The notes: generated by a model not told the origin, from the sequence alone. Positions 36,917-46,087 are shown, counted from the stretch's first letter. The stretch is DNA of 64,000 bases from Hoeflea sp. 108 (GCF_000372965.1 NZ_KB890024.1:4118304-4182303); one strand, 5' to 3'. Numbers and translations: made by a program.

Positions 36917-37360
36917 ATGAAGTTTGAGAAGTCGCAGGCAGCAGTTGACCGCCTGACCCCCGAGCAACGCCGGATTACCCAGGATTCGGGGACCGAAAGG
37001 CCCTTCACGGGTGAGCACAACGACAACAAGGAGCCTGGCATCTACGTCGACATAGTGTCGGGAGAGCCGCTGTTCGCTTCAACGGACAAGTTCGATTCGG
37101 GTACTGGCTGGCCCAGCTTCACCAAGCCGATCGTTCCGGCAAACGTGAACGAGGTGCGGGACAGCGCACACGGCATGGTCCGGACGGAGGTCAGGTCGGT
37201 ACACGCCGACAGCCATCTGGGCCACGTGTTCCCGGACGGTCCTTCCGACCGCGGCGGTCTGCGCTACTGCATCAACTCTGCGTCCCTTCGCTTCATCCCG
37301 CGCGACGAGATGGAGTCCGAGGGATACGGTGAATATCTCGATCAAGTAGAGGAGGCTTAA
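36917..37360 (+). CDS. msrB: Peptide methionine-R-sulfoxide reductase MsrB
   Basis: A 147-residue MsrB. GEPLFASTDKFDSGTGWPSF, HLGHVFPDGP and the catalytic GLRYCINSASLRF (Cys118) are diagnostic. The two CxxC zinc sites of many MsrBs are absent, so it is the zinc-free form. It reduces the R-epimer of methionine sulfoxide, complementing MsrA. ATG 36917 follows TTGGAG; the msrA start is 1 bp after its stop. Confidence 0.94.
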   Translation: MKFEKSQAAVDRLTPEQRRITQDSGTERPFTGEHNDNKEPGIYVDIVSGEPLFASTDKFDSGTGWPSFTKPIVPANVNEVRDSAHGMVRTEVRSVHADSHLGHVFPDGPSDRGGLRYCINSASLRFIPRDEMESEGYGEYLDQVEEA

Positions 37361-37361
37361 C

Positions 37362-37901
37362 ATGCATCAGCGCGCTGTTCTCGCAGGAGGATGTTTCTGG
37401 GGCATGCAGGATCTGATCCGCAAGCGGCCCGGCATCATCTCGACCCGTGTGGGTTACACGGGCGGCGATATTCCGAACGCCACGTATCGTAATCACGGCA
37501 CGCATGCCGAGGGGATCGAGATTGTCTTCGACCCGACAGTGACGAGCTACCGGCACATCCTGGAATTCTTCTTCCAGATCCACGATCCGACGACGCTGAA
37601 CCGCCAGGGTAATGATCGTGGGCTCTCCTACCGGTCGGGCATCTATTATGTCGACGAGGAGCAGAAGCGCGTCGCCGAGGATACGATCGCCGATGTGGAT
37701 GCCTCGGGGCTGTGGGATGGCAAAGTGGTGACCGAGGTCCAGCCGGTCGGCGAGTTCTGGGAGGCCGAGCCCGATCACCAGGACTATCTGGAGAAGCGGC
37801 CGGGCGGCTACACCTGCCACTTCGTCCGTCCCGACTGGGTTCTTCCAAAGCGGCATGAGGTCGGCGATGTGAGCCCTGCGGCCGGGGCTGCAGCGGAATA
37901 G
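37362..37901 (+). CDS. msrA: Peptide methionine-S-sulfoxide reductase MsrA (copy 2)
   Basis: A 179-residue MsrA with nucleophile Cys11 in AGGCFWGMQDLI and the blocks GYTGGDIPNATYRNHGTHAE, FFQIHDPTT and RPGGYTCHFVRP. It lies in an msrB-msrA pair under the 27-bp promoter element. A strong hairpin follows its stop. Being cytosolic like copy 1, the two probably differ in regulation rather than place. Confidence 0.94.
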   Translation: MHQRAVLAGGCFWGMQDLIRKRPGIISTRVGYTGGDIPNATYRNHGTHAEGIEIVFDPTVTSYRHILEFFFQIHDPTTLNRQGNDRGLSYRSGIYYVDEEQKRVAEDTIADVDASGLWDGKVVTEVQPVGEFWEAEPDHQDYLEKRPGGYTCHFVRPDWVLPKRHEVGDVSPAAGAAAE

Positions 37902-37944
37902 GCTTCGCTGCCGTCAGTGCCGCGCCGATCCGGTTCGCAACCTC

Positions 37945-37974
37945 CGACGACCGCGTCAATCGACGCGGTCGTCG
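37945..37974 (+). terminator. Perfect 13-bp hairpin between msrA and GST
   Basis: Arms CGACGACCGCGTC and its exact complement flank a 4-nt loop (37958-37961). No T-run follows. It may terminate or attenuate msrBA transcription before the GST gene. Confidence 0.6.
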
Positions 37975-38033
37975 AACCCGGCCTTGAAGCAGATCATTCC
38001 ATTCAGCCGCCGTCGCAGTGCCAGGATCCAGAT

Positions 38034-38738
38034 ATGACAGACCTCTCCTCCTTTCCCATCACGCAGCGCTGGCCAGCATCTTGTCCGGATCGCTTGCAAC
38101 TATACGCGGCCCCCACGCCCAACGGCGTCAAGGTCTCGATGATGCTGGAGGAGACTGGCCTGCCGTATGAGCCCCACTTCGTCGACATCTCGAACAACGA
38201 GTCGAAGGATCCAGCGTTCGTGTCGTTGAATCCCAACGGCCGCATACCCGCGATCATCGATCCGGCTGGCCCTGACGGCCAGCCCATTGGCATATGGGAA
38301 ACCGGTGCGATCCTCATCTATCTGGCCGACAAGACGGGGCAGCTCATCTCAACAACACCCGCCCAGCGGTACGAGACTCTGGCCTGGGTGTTCTTTCAGG
38401 TGTCGGGCGTTGGGCCGACCTTCGGACAGCTAGGCTTTTTCCTGCGATTTGCCGGCAAGGACTATGAGGATAAGCGACCTCGGCAGCGCTTTGTTGATGA
38501 ATCCAGGCGTCTTCTCGGGGTCCTGGATCACCGGCTGGAGGGCCGCGAATGGATTGTCGATGATTACTCGATCGCGGACATTGCGACGTTTGGCTGGGTG
38601 AATGCGCTGGTCGAATTCTACGCAGCGGGCGACATCCTCGGCCTAAGCAGCTATTCGAACGTGCAGGCATGGCTCGAACGCGGGCTGGCGCGACCGGCTG
38701 TACAGCGTGGCCTGCGAATTCCTGCGAGGCCTGCATGA
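38034..38738 (+). CDS. Glutathione S-transferase (YghU/nu-like)
   Basis: A 234-residue GST: thioredoxin-like N-domain with DRLQLYAAPTPNGVKVSMML, then VSLNPNGRIPAIID and WETGAILIYLADK (about 18-105), then an all-helical C-domain with YSIADIATFGW. The TPNGVKV start and NPNGRIPAI fit the nu-class/YghU group, some of which reduce peroxides. ATG 38034 is the likely start; the upstream extension is not GST-like. corA starts inside its stop. Confidence 0.88.
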   Translation: MTDLSSFPITQRWPASCPDRLQLYAAPTPNGVKVSMMLEETGLPYEPHFVDISNNESKDPAFVSLNPNGRIPAIIDPAGPDGQPIGIWETGAILIYLADKTGQLISTTPAQRYETLAWVFFQVSGVGPTFGQLGFFLRFAGKDYEDKRPRQRFVDESRRLLGVLDHRLEGREWIVDDYSIADIATFGWVNALVEFYAAGDILGLSSYSNVQAWLERGLARPAVQRGLRIPARPA

Positions 38739-39703
38739 CCATTATCGCCGCATATTATTACAACGAAGGTAAGCGAGTCCGTGAAATCAGGCTCGATGAG
38801 CACGTCGAACTAAACGAGAATCGCTCGGGCTTCTGCTGGATCGCGCTTAGCGAGCCCACCGCAGACGAACTCAGCGCGATCCAGACGACGTATAACCTCC
38901 ATCCTTTGGCGATCGACAACGCCATGCACCCGCTGTGCCCGCCCAAACTCGAGGTCTACAACGATGAGTTGTACGTCGTCGCCCAGACCGCCGAGCTGGT
39001 CGGCGACCGGATCAGCTACGGCAAGATGGCGATCTTCACCGGTCACAATCACCTTATCACCGTGCGGCACGGCAATGCCGGAGCGCTGGGCAAACTTCGG
39101 GAGCAACTCGAGGCATCGCCGACGCAGTTCGGCAAGGGTGTCGACTATGTGCTGCACGCGATCTTGCACCGAGTGGTCGACCAGTATCTGCCCATCTTCG
39201 AAATGATCGAGGACGACGTCCTGGCGATGGAGCGACGGTCGCTGCACGATTTCCTCGGGCCAGAAGAGGTGGCGCGAATCTTCGAACTAAGGTCCGAACT
39301 CACGCGGTTCCAGCGCACGCTCGGGGCTATGGCCGAGCTGGTGCGAAAGCTCGTTCGCGGCCACTTTCCCTGCATCAGCGCCGAAATGACACCATATTTC
39401 CACGACGTCGCGGACCATGTCCACCGAGTGCAGTCCATGGTCGACGGCCTCCTGCATGTCCTGTCCACGGTCTTCGAGGCCAGCAGCCTTCTGGAAGCGC
39501 AAAGGATCGGTGTGGTCACTCGCCAGCTCGCGGCCTGGGCGGCGATCTTGGCGGTCCCGACGGCGATCGCCGGAATATATGGCATGAACTTCAAGCACAT
39601 GCCGGAACTGGACACGCCATATGGCTACTTCGTCGTGCTCGGAGTGATAGCGGTGTTCTGCCTTCTCCTGTTCATGCGCTTCAAGAAGGCCAAGTGGCTA
39701 TGA
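38735..39703 (+). CDS. corA: CorA-family divalent metal transporter
   Basis: A 322-residue CorA protein with a large cytoplasmic N-domain and two C-terminal membrane helices. The pore signature YGMNFKHMPEL lies between them (about 282-292), and the end is basic (RFKKAKWL). It moves Mg2+ or related ions. Its ATG overlaps the GST stop, so it is translated with it. Why a metal channel sits in this operon is not clear; magnesium or manganese balance under oxidative stress is a guess. Confidence 0.9.
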   Translation: MTIIAAYYYNEGKRVREIRLDEHVELNENRSGFCWIALSEPTADELSAIQTTYNLHPLAIDNAMHPLCPPKLEVYNDELYVVAQTAELVGDRISYGKMAIFTGHNHLITVRHGNAGALGKLREQLEASPTQFGKGVDYVLHAILHRVVDQYLPIFEMIEDDVLAMERRSLHDFLGPEEVARIFELRSELTRFQRTLGAMAELVRKLVRGHFPCISAEMTPYFHDVADHVHRVQSMVDGLLHVLSTVFEASSLLEAQRIGVVTRQLAAWAAILAVPTAIAGIYGMNFKHMPELDTPYGYFVVLGVIAVFCLLLFMRFKKAKWL

Positions 39704-39797
39704 GTAACGCACTTCGCGAGCTTCTCCGTCCGCCGCCGAGTCACAGCGCGCTTTGTGCGCGAGCGTGTCCAATCCAGTTCAAGATGAAGGTGCTTCC

Positions 39798-40370
39798 ATG
39801 ACCTCCCAGGTGACCGATGTTCTAGAAGCAGTCCAGTCATTCATCGCCAAAGGCTATGACCGCGAATACCGCGTCAAGGACGGCAATCTCGTCGATCTCG
39901 AACTAGGGTCAACCCTCGATGCATGCAGCATTCGCGTCGATGCGGCGTTGCGCCTCGAGAGCGGGGACGACGGCGAAGATGCCTCCAACATCTACGCGAT
40001 CACCGATCCGGCGACAGAGCATAAAGGCCTGTTGATCGACGCCTTCGACGTGTTCCACGAAATCTGCCCCCGCGACTTGTCCGAGCGCCTTGTGGCGCAT
40101 CGGGAAACAGCACCGGCAGGTGACCAGGACGCGCCGAGCAAGCACGGACTACGGAAAGTCTACAAGAGCGAGTTTCACAGCGATCCCGAGCGTTACGTTC
40201 TGCGCGAAGGCTTTCCAGACTTCCCGCCATGCCCTTTCGGCCAATCCTTCAGCATCCTCGGCTTCGATACCGCCGAGCAGGAATATGTCTGGCTCGTCAC
40301 GAGCATCATTCGAGATGCTCGGCTGATCAGGGTTCCATACCAGGGCGAAGACGTCATCAGCGACGAATAG
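39798..40370 (+). CDS. Conserved hypothetical protein
   Basis: A 190-residue protein. The N-terminal half (VLEAVQSFIAKGYDREYRV, IYAITDPATEHKGLLIDAFD) resembles a small family sometimes labelled phosphoribosylpyrophosphate synthetase, though it lacks any PRPP-binding motif. The second half, after a polar linker near 115, has FHSDPERYVLREGFPDFPPC and is unknown to me. It starts at ATG 39798, 94 bp after corA. A fusion of two small domains seems likely. Confidence 0.6.
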   Translation: MTSQVTDVLEAVQSFIAKGYDREYRVKDGNLVDLELGSTLDACSIRVDAALRLESGDDGEDASNIYAITDPATEHKGLLIDAFDVFHEICPRDLSERLVAHRETAPAGDQDAPSKHGLRKVYKSEFHSDPERYVLREGFPDFPPCPFGQSFSILGFDTAEQEYVWLVTSIIRDARLIRVPYQGEDVISDE

Positions 40371-40457
40371 CGGTGTCGCTTAGCCGGAAAGGCTGACCTT
40401 CCTGGCCCACACATCTGCAGGCTGAACTTTAAGAACATCGAAAATTAGGAGGTGATT

Positions 40458-40907
40458 ATGGACTGGAACAAGGACCACATACGAGAAACTATGCTCTTGC
40501 TGGAGACAGCAGCGTTGCACAGCGCTCGCGAAAACTACCTGGACTATGTCTCTACCGCTCGGCTCGATCGGAGCGAACCGATCGAAAACGACGAACTAGC
40601 TCAGGCCGAGGTCGCGAGCGACTTCGCTGAAGCGCTCGATGACACGCTCCATGACTACGCCGATAAACTCGAAAAGCTCAGGACGATCGATTTCGGCCCC
40701 AAGTTGGCCGTCAACGAAGGCGCTGTCGTCAAGCTGTCCGGCCGCCACTTTGTGATCGCGGTGTCAACGAGCAAGTTTACCTGTCAGGGGCGTGAGCTCA
40801 TGGGCATTTCCACGATGGCGCCGATCTTCGAAGCGATCGAGGGTGCCCGAGCCGGGGAGACCGTGCAGTTCAACGGCCGGGACCTCACCGTAGAAGACGT
40901 GGAATAA
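40458..40907 (+). CDS. GreA/GreB-like C-terminal-domain protein
   Basis: A 149-residue protein. The N-terminal half is helical and acidic and lacks the clear GreA coiled-coil tip. The C-terminal part (VNEGAVVKLSGRHFVIAVST, then LMGISTMAPIFEAIEGARAG) matches the FKBP-like domain of transcript-cleavage/elongation factors. It may bind RNA polymerase. AGGAGG lies 5 bp before ATG 40458, a near-ideal ribosome-binding site. Confidence 0.65.
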   Translation: MDWNKDHIRETMLLLETAALHSARENYLDYVSTARLDRSEPIENDELAQAEVASDFAEALDDTLHDYADKLEKLRTIDFGPKLAVNEGAVVKLSGRHFVIAVSTSKFTCQGRELMGISTMAPIFEAIEGARAGETVQFNGRDLTVEDVE

Positions 40908-41013
40908 AGCCCTCCACCGCAGCCGGCGCGCTAGTGCCGAACGCCCTGCATCTCTTTCTGCATGCATACGGTCACTTGCAGCCGCATTGACCTGGCTCAT
41001 CAAAGGCAAACTC

Positions 41014-41415
41014 ATGACAACACCTTCATTCTTCATCACCCCCGGATACGGGACGCGCCTGCATGACGCGCTTCATTATTCTCAGGCAATGCGCATTGGT
41101 GACCGCGTGGAGATCTCCGGACAGGGCGGATGGAACGACGATCTCGTCATTCCGGAGTCGATTGAGGAAGAGATCGAGCAGGCGTTCAAGAACGTGGAAC
41201 GGACGCTCGCGACCGCCGGAGCACGCTGGCCGCATGTGGTCCACGTCAATTCCTATCACGTCGGTGGATTCCCTCCCGTGATCAACGAAACAATGGCCAA
41301 GCTGTATCGCCACTACATGCCCGACCGCGCTCCAATCTGGACGCAGTTGGGAATCGAAGCGCTGGGGCTTCCAACCATGCGTATCGAAATTCGCGTAACA
41401 GCTATCATCGCCTGA
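41014..41415 (+). CDS. RidA-family protein
   Basis: A 133-residue RidA/YjgF-type protein: YSQAMRIGDRVEISGQGGWN, the middle FKNVERTLATAGA, and a C-terminal ALGLPTMRIEIRVTAI with the conserved arginine. RidA enzymes hydrolyse reactive imines/enamines; some become chaperones after chlorination by hypochlorite, which would fit this island. ATG 41014 is used. It stands alone between plus- and minus-strand units. Confidence 0.85.
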   Translation: MTTPSFFITPGYGTRLHDALHYSQAMRIGDRVEISGQGGWNDDLVIPESIEEEIEQAFKNVERTLATAGARWPHVVHVNSYHVGGFPPVINETMAKLYRHYMPDRAPIWTQLGIEALGLPTMRIEIRVTAIIA

Positions 41416-41445
41416 CCCCGCGGTTCGTGCAGGCGCCGTGCCGCG

Positions 41446-42729
41446 CTAATCCCGCACGCCCTGCGCCCGCTTCTCCATGCATATCATCGTATCGAGAGAT
41501 CCGGTTATCATCGGCGTGCTCGGAGAACGGGGGGCCGCCTTGGCCTGGTTGGCGCGCCTCGGCTGCCTGCGGGCGATGGCCAGCACTGCCAGGAGCGTGA
41601 GCAACGCCGCCGCATAAAGGAACAGGCCGCCAGGGCCGACGATATTCATTGCAGCTGCTCCTATTAGGGGGCCAGCGGCTGTCCCGATCCCGTTGAGCAA
41701 CAGAAGCCCGCGCGCGGTGCCGAGTAGCCGACCGGCCGGAAGATCGTCGTTTGCGACGGCGAGACACAACGAATAAATCGGGATGCCAAAGCCGCCGAAC
41801 AGCGCACCCGCCGCAAGGAGCAGCGGCAGAGGCGCTTCCACCGCCAACGCTACGCCGATGGCAGACGCTGCGGACGCCAGCGCCGCACCGGCGATGACAA
41901 GATTCCGGGGCACTCGATCCGAAAGCCAACCGAGTGGCCAATGGAAGGCAAGCGTTCCACCAAGAACCGCAGCCATGAAGGCGGAGATACCGCCCACATC
42001 GAGGCCGATGCTCTGGGCGAAGTTCGCGCCCATGCCCCAGAAACCACCGATAGCCAGGCCGGCCAGGAAAGCGCCAGCCGCAGCGAGAGGTGATACGAGG
42101 ACGAGGTCCCTGAACGCGACCCATTCCTGTTCCACCTGGGCCGGCGGATGACTGGGCAGCAAGGTGATCGGAACCACCGCCGCTGATATCAGCAGCGACA
42201 CGATGAGGAACAATGTCACGTCGGCGGGCGGTGCGATGTTGAGTAACGCCTGCCCGATTGCCCATGAGCCCATAGAGACAACTCCGAATATCGACAGGAG
42301 CTGCCCGCGCGTGGATGGCAATGCGTGGGCGTTGAGCCAACTCTCCGTTGCGAGGATCATGCCCGCGTAGGCGAAGCCGGTAATCAGGCGAAGCGGCATC
42401 CAGGCGACCGGCTCCACGAACGCCACATGGAGAAGGGCGGTCATCGAGGCAATGGCCGCGAAGCCGGCGAAGGTTCTGACATGTCCCACGGAGACGATGA
42501 TCGGTGGCAACACGACCGCGCCGATCGTGAAACCCGCGAAGTAGAAGGACATCATCGCGCTGATCGCGCCGGTCGAGAACCCCTCATGGCCGGCTCTCAC
42601 GATCAGGAGCGTGCTCAGCAGGCCATTGCCCAGCAGCAGAGCGGCGACGCTCAGCAGCAGCGCCGCCACCGGCGCGAGAACGAGGCCGCGCTTGCCCGCC
42701 GACCTCATGGTATCCATCGCCGGGCTCAT
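41446..42729 (-). CDS. MFS transporter
   Basis: A 427-residue major-facilitator protein with twelve predicted helices. YfkF/YcaD-like features are the GHEGFSTGAISAMMSFYFAG start, GFAYAGMILATESWLNAHA near 105-123, and GWLSDRVPRNLVI between helices 8 and 9. It probably exports a small molecule. Its start overlaps the stop of the DM13 gene (ATGA), so it is the last gene of a TlpA-DM13-MFS operon. Confidence 0.88.
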   Translation of the reverse strand: MSPAMDTMRSAGKRGLVLAPVAALLLSVAALLLGNGLLSTLLIVRAGHEGFSTGAISAMMSFYFAGFTIGAVVLPPIIVSVGHVRTFAGFAAIASMTALLHVAFVEPVAWMPLRLITGFAYAGMILATESWLNAHALPSTRGQLLSIFGVVSMGSWAIGQALLNIAPPADVTLFLIVSLLISAAVVPITLLPSHPPAQVEQEWVAFRDLVLVSPLAAAGAFLAGLAIGGFWGMGANFAQSIGLDVGGISAFMAAVLGGTLAFHWPLGWLSDRVPRNLVIAGAALASAASAIGVALAVEAPLPLLLAAGALFGGFGIPIYSLCLAVANDDLPAGRLLGTARGLLLLNGIGTAAGPLIGAAAMNIVGPGGLFLYAAALLTLLAVLAIARRQPRRANQAKAAPRSPSTPMITGSLDTMICMEKRAQGVRD

Positions 42730-43217
42730 TCTCGGGCCTGACTTGAGGGTTGATACTCTGCCGCACTGATGAACTGGTCGAATGCTTCACACCAGATGAC
42801 GACCGTGTTGTAGGCACGGACATCGATGCCGGCAGGCACCTCGACGATGAAGCCGTTGAACGTCTTCACGTCGCCCACGCGGACTGATCTGTCCTTGATC
42901 AGGAGAAAGGCCTCCTTCGTGTCGACGAAACGTGGTGCGAGGTAGAGCTTGTAGTCAGGACCAGGGGCGAGGCGCCCGATATGGGCGATACGGTCGCGCG
43001 AGACCCGGATCTCGCCTTCCCCCCAGTGAAGCAGGTCGCTGCCTTTGAGATCGCGGGCCAGACGCCCTGCGTAGAGCGTCTCGGCTGAGATGGTCCGCAA
43101 GTCCGCCGCGTCCGGGGCCTGGGGGGCGGTCAGGATCGGCAGCGTGTAGACACCGCCCGCGAAGCCCATGGCGAGCATCGCGAGATGGGTGGCAATCAGG
43201 ATGACCCAGCGCCGCAT
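42726..43217 (-). CDS. DM13-domain protein
   Basis: A 163-residue protein with an N-terminal membrane anchor/signal (about 4-25) and a DM13 domain: LAPGPDYKLYLAPRFVDTKE, KTFNGFIVEVPAGI and TVVIWCEAFDQFISAAEY, with the family's single conserved cysteine. DM13 domains are thought to take part in redox or electron-transfer reactions outside the cytoplasm. It lies 3 bp after the thioredoxin-like gene. Confidence 0.82.
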   Translation of the reverse strand: MRRWVILIATHLAMLAMGFAGGVYTLPILTAPQAPDAADLRTISAETLYAGRLARDLKGSDLLHWGEGEIRVSRDRIAHIGRLAPGPDYKLYLAPRFVDTKEAFLLIKDRSVRVGDVKTFNGFIVEVPAGIDVRAYNTVVIWCEAFDQFISAAEYQPSSQARE

Positions 43218-43220
43218 CGG

Positions 43221-43691
43221 TTACACCAGCTCCAGTCCCTTCACGAGCTGATCGGCGTCGAGATGGAAGTCCGAGAATACGATGCGGCCGCCAGCGTCCA
43301 TCACGGAGAACCAGGGCGTTCCCCGCGTGCGGTAGTCCTCCATGAAGGTGGGAAGCGTCGCGCCGGCAGGTGGCTCGTCGTGACCGAACGCGACAGGAAG
43401 CGCATACTTGAGCTGGTTCACGCGCAGCTTCTCGAAGGTGTTCTCATCCGCTCCTTCGAAGACGGTCTGGATCACCGCGAAGCCCACGCCCTTGGCGCTC
43501 AATGCACCATGCAACCTTTGTAGCGTCGGAAATCCATGCAAATGGCAGCCACGGCACCAGTGCTGGAAGGCGAAGAGAACTTTCGGGCCGGTGCCGAGAT
43601 CCGACAGCTTGAGCGGCGCGATGCTTTCTCCATCCACGCCAATCCATCTCTGCACCCGCAGCTCGGGGGCTTGTCGTTCGTCGACGCTCAT
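43221..43691 (-). CDS. TlpA/AhpC-like thioredoxin-fold protein
   Basis: A 156-residue protein with a CRGC active site (Cys46, Cys49) in FAFQHWCRGCHLHG, and TRGTPWFSVMDAGGRIVFSD holding the cis-proline. It has no signal peptide, so it is probably cytosolic. GGAGGATCAG precedes ATG 43691; upstream ATG 43748 is less likely. It could reduce oxidised thiols or act as a peroxidase. First gene of a TlpA-DM13-MFS unit. Confidence 0.85.
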   Translation of the reverse strand: MSVDERQAPELRVQRWIGVDGESIAPLKLSDLGTGPKVLFAFQHWCRGCHLHGFPTLQRLHGALSAKGVGFAVIQTVFEGADENTFEKLRVNQLKYALPVAFGHDEPPAGATLPTFMEDYRTRGTPWFSVMDAGGRIVFSDFHLDADQLVKGLELV

Positions 43692-43841
43692 CTGATCCTC
43701 CAATTCCGATGCAGAAGTCCGATGAGTGGTCGCGTGTGGCGATGGCACGCGAACCTCACCGCCTTGATCCCCTACAGGTTGTAGGATGCGAGTTCGCCGA
43801 CCGATACTCGTGGCCAGCGCCGCCGTTCTTCCGTCGGTGCG

Positions 43842-44132
43842 TCACCGCCGCCCCTCGATGATAAAGGCGCGATAGCGGGAACCGGCAAAACGGTGCGCAG
43901 CGATGGTTTGGTAGGCGGGGCTATGATACCAATCACGGGCGGCCTGCATCGTCGGGAACCGCAAAATTACGGCCCCTTCGACGGGTGGCCCCTCCAAATG
44001 CTCCATCGCGCCATAAGCGGCGAGAAAGGTTACGTCGTGGCCATCGAACGATGGGCCGACGCCTGCAGAATAGGTTGCGAGTTCTTCCGGATCGGTGGTT
44101 TCTTCGCGGGTGAAGACGACGAACGCTTCCAT
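43842..44132 (-). CDS. DUF1330 family protein
   Basis: A 96-residue ferredoxin-like (dimeric alpha-beta barrel) protein: the DUF1330 pattern AVILRFPTMQAARDWYHSPA, then YQTIAAHRFAGSRYRAFIIE. The start is ATG 44132. Members may bind or turn over small carbonyl or aromatic compounds, but no activity is established. It follows the HbpS-like gene by 62 bp. Confidence 0.85.
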   Translation of the reverse strand: MEAFVVFTREETTDPEELATYSAGVGPSFDGHDVTFLAAYGAMEHLEGPPVEGAVILRFPTMQAARDWYHSPAYQTIAAHRFAGSRYRAFIIEGRR

Positions 44133-44194
44133 CTTAAAGTCTTTCGTAAGGTCGGATCTGCAGGCCACCGCCGCTGGCGATGGCCTTAAAGTCG

Positions 44195-44626
44195 TCAGGC
44201 TGGCAGCTCGAACCCGATTTTCATGAGTGCCTCGACGCACGCATCCTGATCCTGCTGATAGTTGCCTCCGGAGATGCCGATCCCGCCGATCAACTTCCCG
44301 TCTTCCAGGATCGGATAGCCTCCGCCGACAGCGACCATCCGGGGGCGATAGGCCAGCGGCGCCACTTTTGGATCGTTCGAAACATAGTCGTTCCAGACAT
44401 GGGTCGGGTACCCAAACGAGGCGGAACTCCAAGCCTTGTCGATGGCAACATCGACGGTGAGAAACGGCGCGTCATCAGTGCGCTCGAACGCGCGCAGGTT
44501 ACCGGTGGCGTCGACGACGGCGACCGCAGCCGGGATGCCGATTGTACGTGCCGCGGCGATCGCAGCATCGATGAGGGCGACGGCGGTTTCGCGGTTGATC
44601 GAGGCGGTGGCAATGGATTTCGTCAT
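44195..44626 (-). CDS. GlcG/HbpS-family heme-binding-like protein
   Basis: A 143-residue GlcG/HbpS-type protein: ALIDAAIAAARTIGIPAAVA, VVDATGNLRAFERTDDAPF, and PRMVAVGGGYPILEDGKLIG followed by GGIGISGGNYQQDQ. Family members bind heme or corrinoids; HbpS is a redox sensor in Streptomyces. ATG 44626 is used, with no signal peptide. It follows the quinone reductase by 73 bp in the same minus-strand unit. Confidence 0.87.
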   Translation of the reverse strand: MTKSIATASINRETAVALIDAAIAAARTIGIPAAVAVVDATGNLRAFERTDDAPFLTVDVAIDKAWSSASFGYPTHVWNDYVSNDPKVAPLAYRPRMVAVGGGYPILEDGKLIGGIGISGGNYQQDQDACVEALMKIGFELPA

Positions 44627-44699
44627 GGAATTTCCTTCGCCGTGGCATAATCCGTCCGGCGTTCTTGAGGTTAGAAAAGACGTTCGGCGGTGGCAGTCA

Positions 44700-45713
44700 T
44701 CAGAAGCCTTCGAGGACAATCTTCCCTCTTGCCGCGCCACTTTCGATCAGTGCGTGCACCGTCTTCAGATTGGCGGCATTAATTGGCGACAATTTTTCCG
44801 TTAGCGTCGTGCGAATTTTGCCGTCGTCCACCAGCACCGCCAGCGAATTGAGGATCTTGCCCTGCTCATCCATGTCGGGCGTGCCGTAGAGCGACCGTGT
44901 GAACATCAGCTCGTGGTGGATCGACACTGCCTTGCGCTTGAACAGCATGACGTCGAGTGCCTTGGGATCGTCGATGAATCCGAACCGTCCTTGCGGGGCG
45001 ATCAGTTCGGCGATGTCGGATGCATGCTGCTCGGTATGCGTGGTCGAGAACACGAAAGCGGGAGCGCCGATGTTGAGCTCGGCAATCTGTGGCGCGAGCG
45101 GCCGAGAGTGGTCGATGACATGATGAGCCCCAAGCCCTTTAACCCACTCCCGGGTTTCCGGCCGAGAGGCGGTGGAGATGACGATGAGATCCGTGCGCTG
45201 TCGCGCGATCTGGATGGCGATCGACCCGACCCCACCCGCACCACCGATGATGAGGATCGCCGGCGCCGCCCCGGGGACGGGCTTCGTCACGTCCAGGCGA
45301 TCGAACATGGCTTCCCAGGCCGTCAACGTCGTGAGTGGCAGCGCCGCCGCTTCCGCCCAGTCGAGCGACACGGGTTTACGACCGACGATCCGGGCGTCGA
45401 CGAGATGGAACTCCGCATTGGTGCCGGGCCTTATGAGCGATCCGGCATAATAGACCTCGTCGCCTGGGGCGAATTGCGTCACGTCGGGGCCGACCTCGCG
45501 CACGATCCCGGCCGCATCCCATCCCAGCACTTTCCAATCGCCATCAGCGGGCGGCGTGCTGCTGCGGATTTTATAGTCGACCGGGTTGACCGAGACAGCC
45601 TTCACCTCAACCAGGATATCGCCTCCTTCAGCGACAGGCCTAGGCAGATCGATGTCGACCAGCGCGGCGTCCTCGGCGATGGGTGCCGGAACCTTATAAC
45701 CAACGGCTTTCAT
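44700..45713 (-). CDS. NADPH:quinone reductase-like MDR protein
   Basis: A 337-residue zinc-free MDR protein of the ZADH/quinone-reductase type: KAVSVNPVDYKIRSS, LGWDAAGIVREVGPDV, nucleotide-binding IGGAGGVGSIAIQIARQ near 157-173 and GKIVLEGF at the end. It likely reduces quinones or enones with NADPH. It heads a minus-strand unit with the HbpS-like and DUF1330 genes. Its upstream region holds the 27-bp element in reverse and an overlapping MarR-like dyad. Confidence 0.9.
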   Translation of the reverse strand: MKAVGYKVPAPIAEDAALVDIDLPRPVAEGGDILVEVKAVSVNPVDYKIRSSTPPADGDWKVLGWDAAGIVREVGPDVTQFAPGDEVYYAGSLIRPGTNAEFHLVDARIVGRKPVSLDWAEAAALPLTTLTAWEAMFDRLDVTKPVPGAAPAILIIGGAGGVGSIAIQIARQRTDLIVISTASRPETREWVKGLGAHHVIDHSRPLAPQIAELNIGAPAFVFSTTHTEQHASDIAELIAPQGRFGFIDDPKALDVMLFKRKAVSIHHELMFTRSLYGTPDMDEQGKILNSLAVLVDDGKIRTTLTEKLSPINAANLKTVHALIESGAARGKIVLEGF

Positions 45714-45816
45714 CAGTGTCTCCAGCTTGCTGTATCCTGAAGTCTGATCGATCAGATTGAAATTTCTTCCGAACTATACTCAGGATTTAAAGATTTCGCG
45801 TGTCAGACTATGAAGG

Positions 45817-45859
45817 TATGCGCGCAGCATTACCAATAGCGGTGCGACATAGTTTCCAT
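45817..45859 (-). promoter_or_regulatory. 27-bp promoter element, copy 2, with adjoining dyad
   Basis: On the minus strand 45859-45833 begins ATGGAAACTATG and ends GCTATTGG. Directly after it, TATGCGCGCAGCATTA at 45817-45832 is a MarR-like imperfect dyad. ATAGTC follows at 45811, 22 bp after the element, as in copy 1. The dyad lies between the putative -35 and -10 boxes. Confidence 0.62.
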
Positions 45860-46087
45860 ACCTCCGAGCCGGATTCGAAAGTTTAGCGAGGATAGCAGTT
45901 TATTGCTGTTCGGCGGGTGAGCATCCGGATGGAGGCGATAAGCGCCCAAGCGGTTGAGGAGTCGACCTCTCAGCGGTCGCGTTGGCAGGGGCGATCTCGC
46001 CCGCCGGTCTCACACCAACGTTGGCAAGCGACGGCGTCCGCTCGAAATCCGCTGACGGGGATACGCCTGCGATGCCGATTCGAAGCT

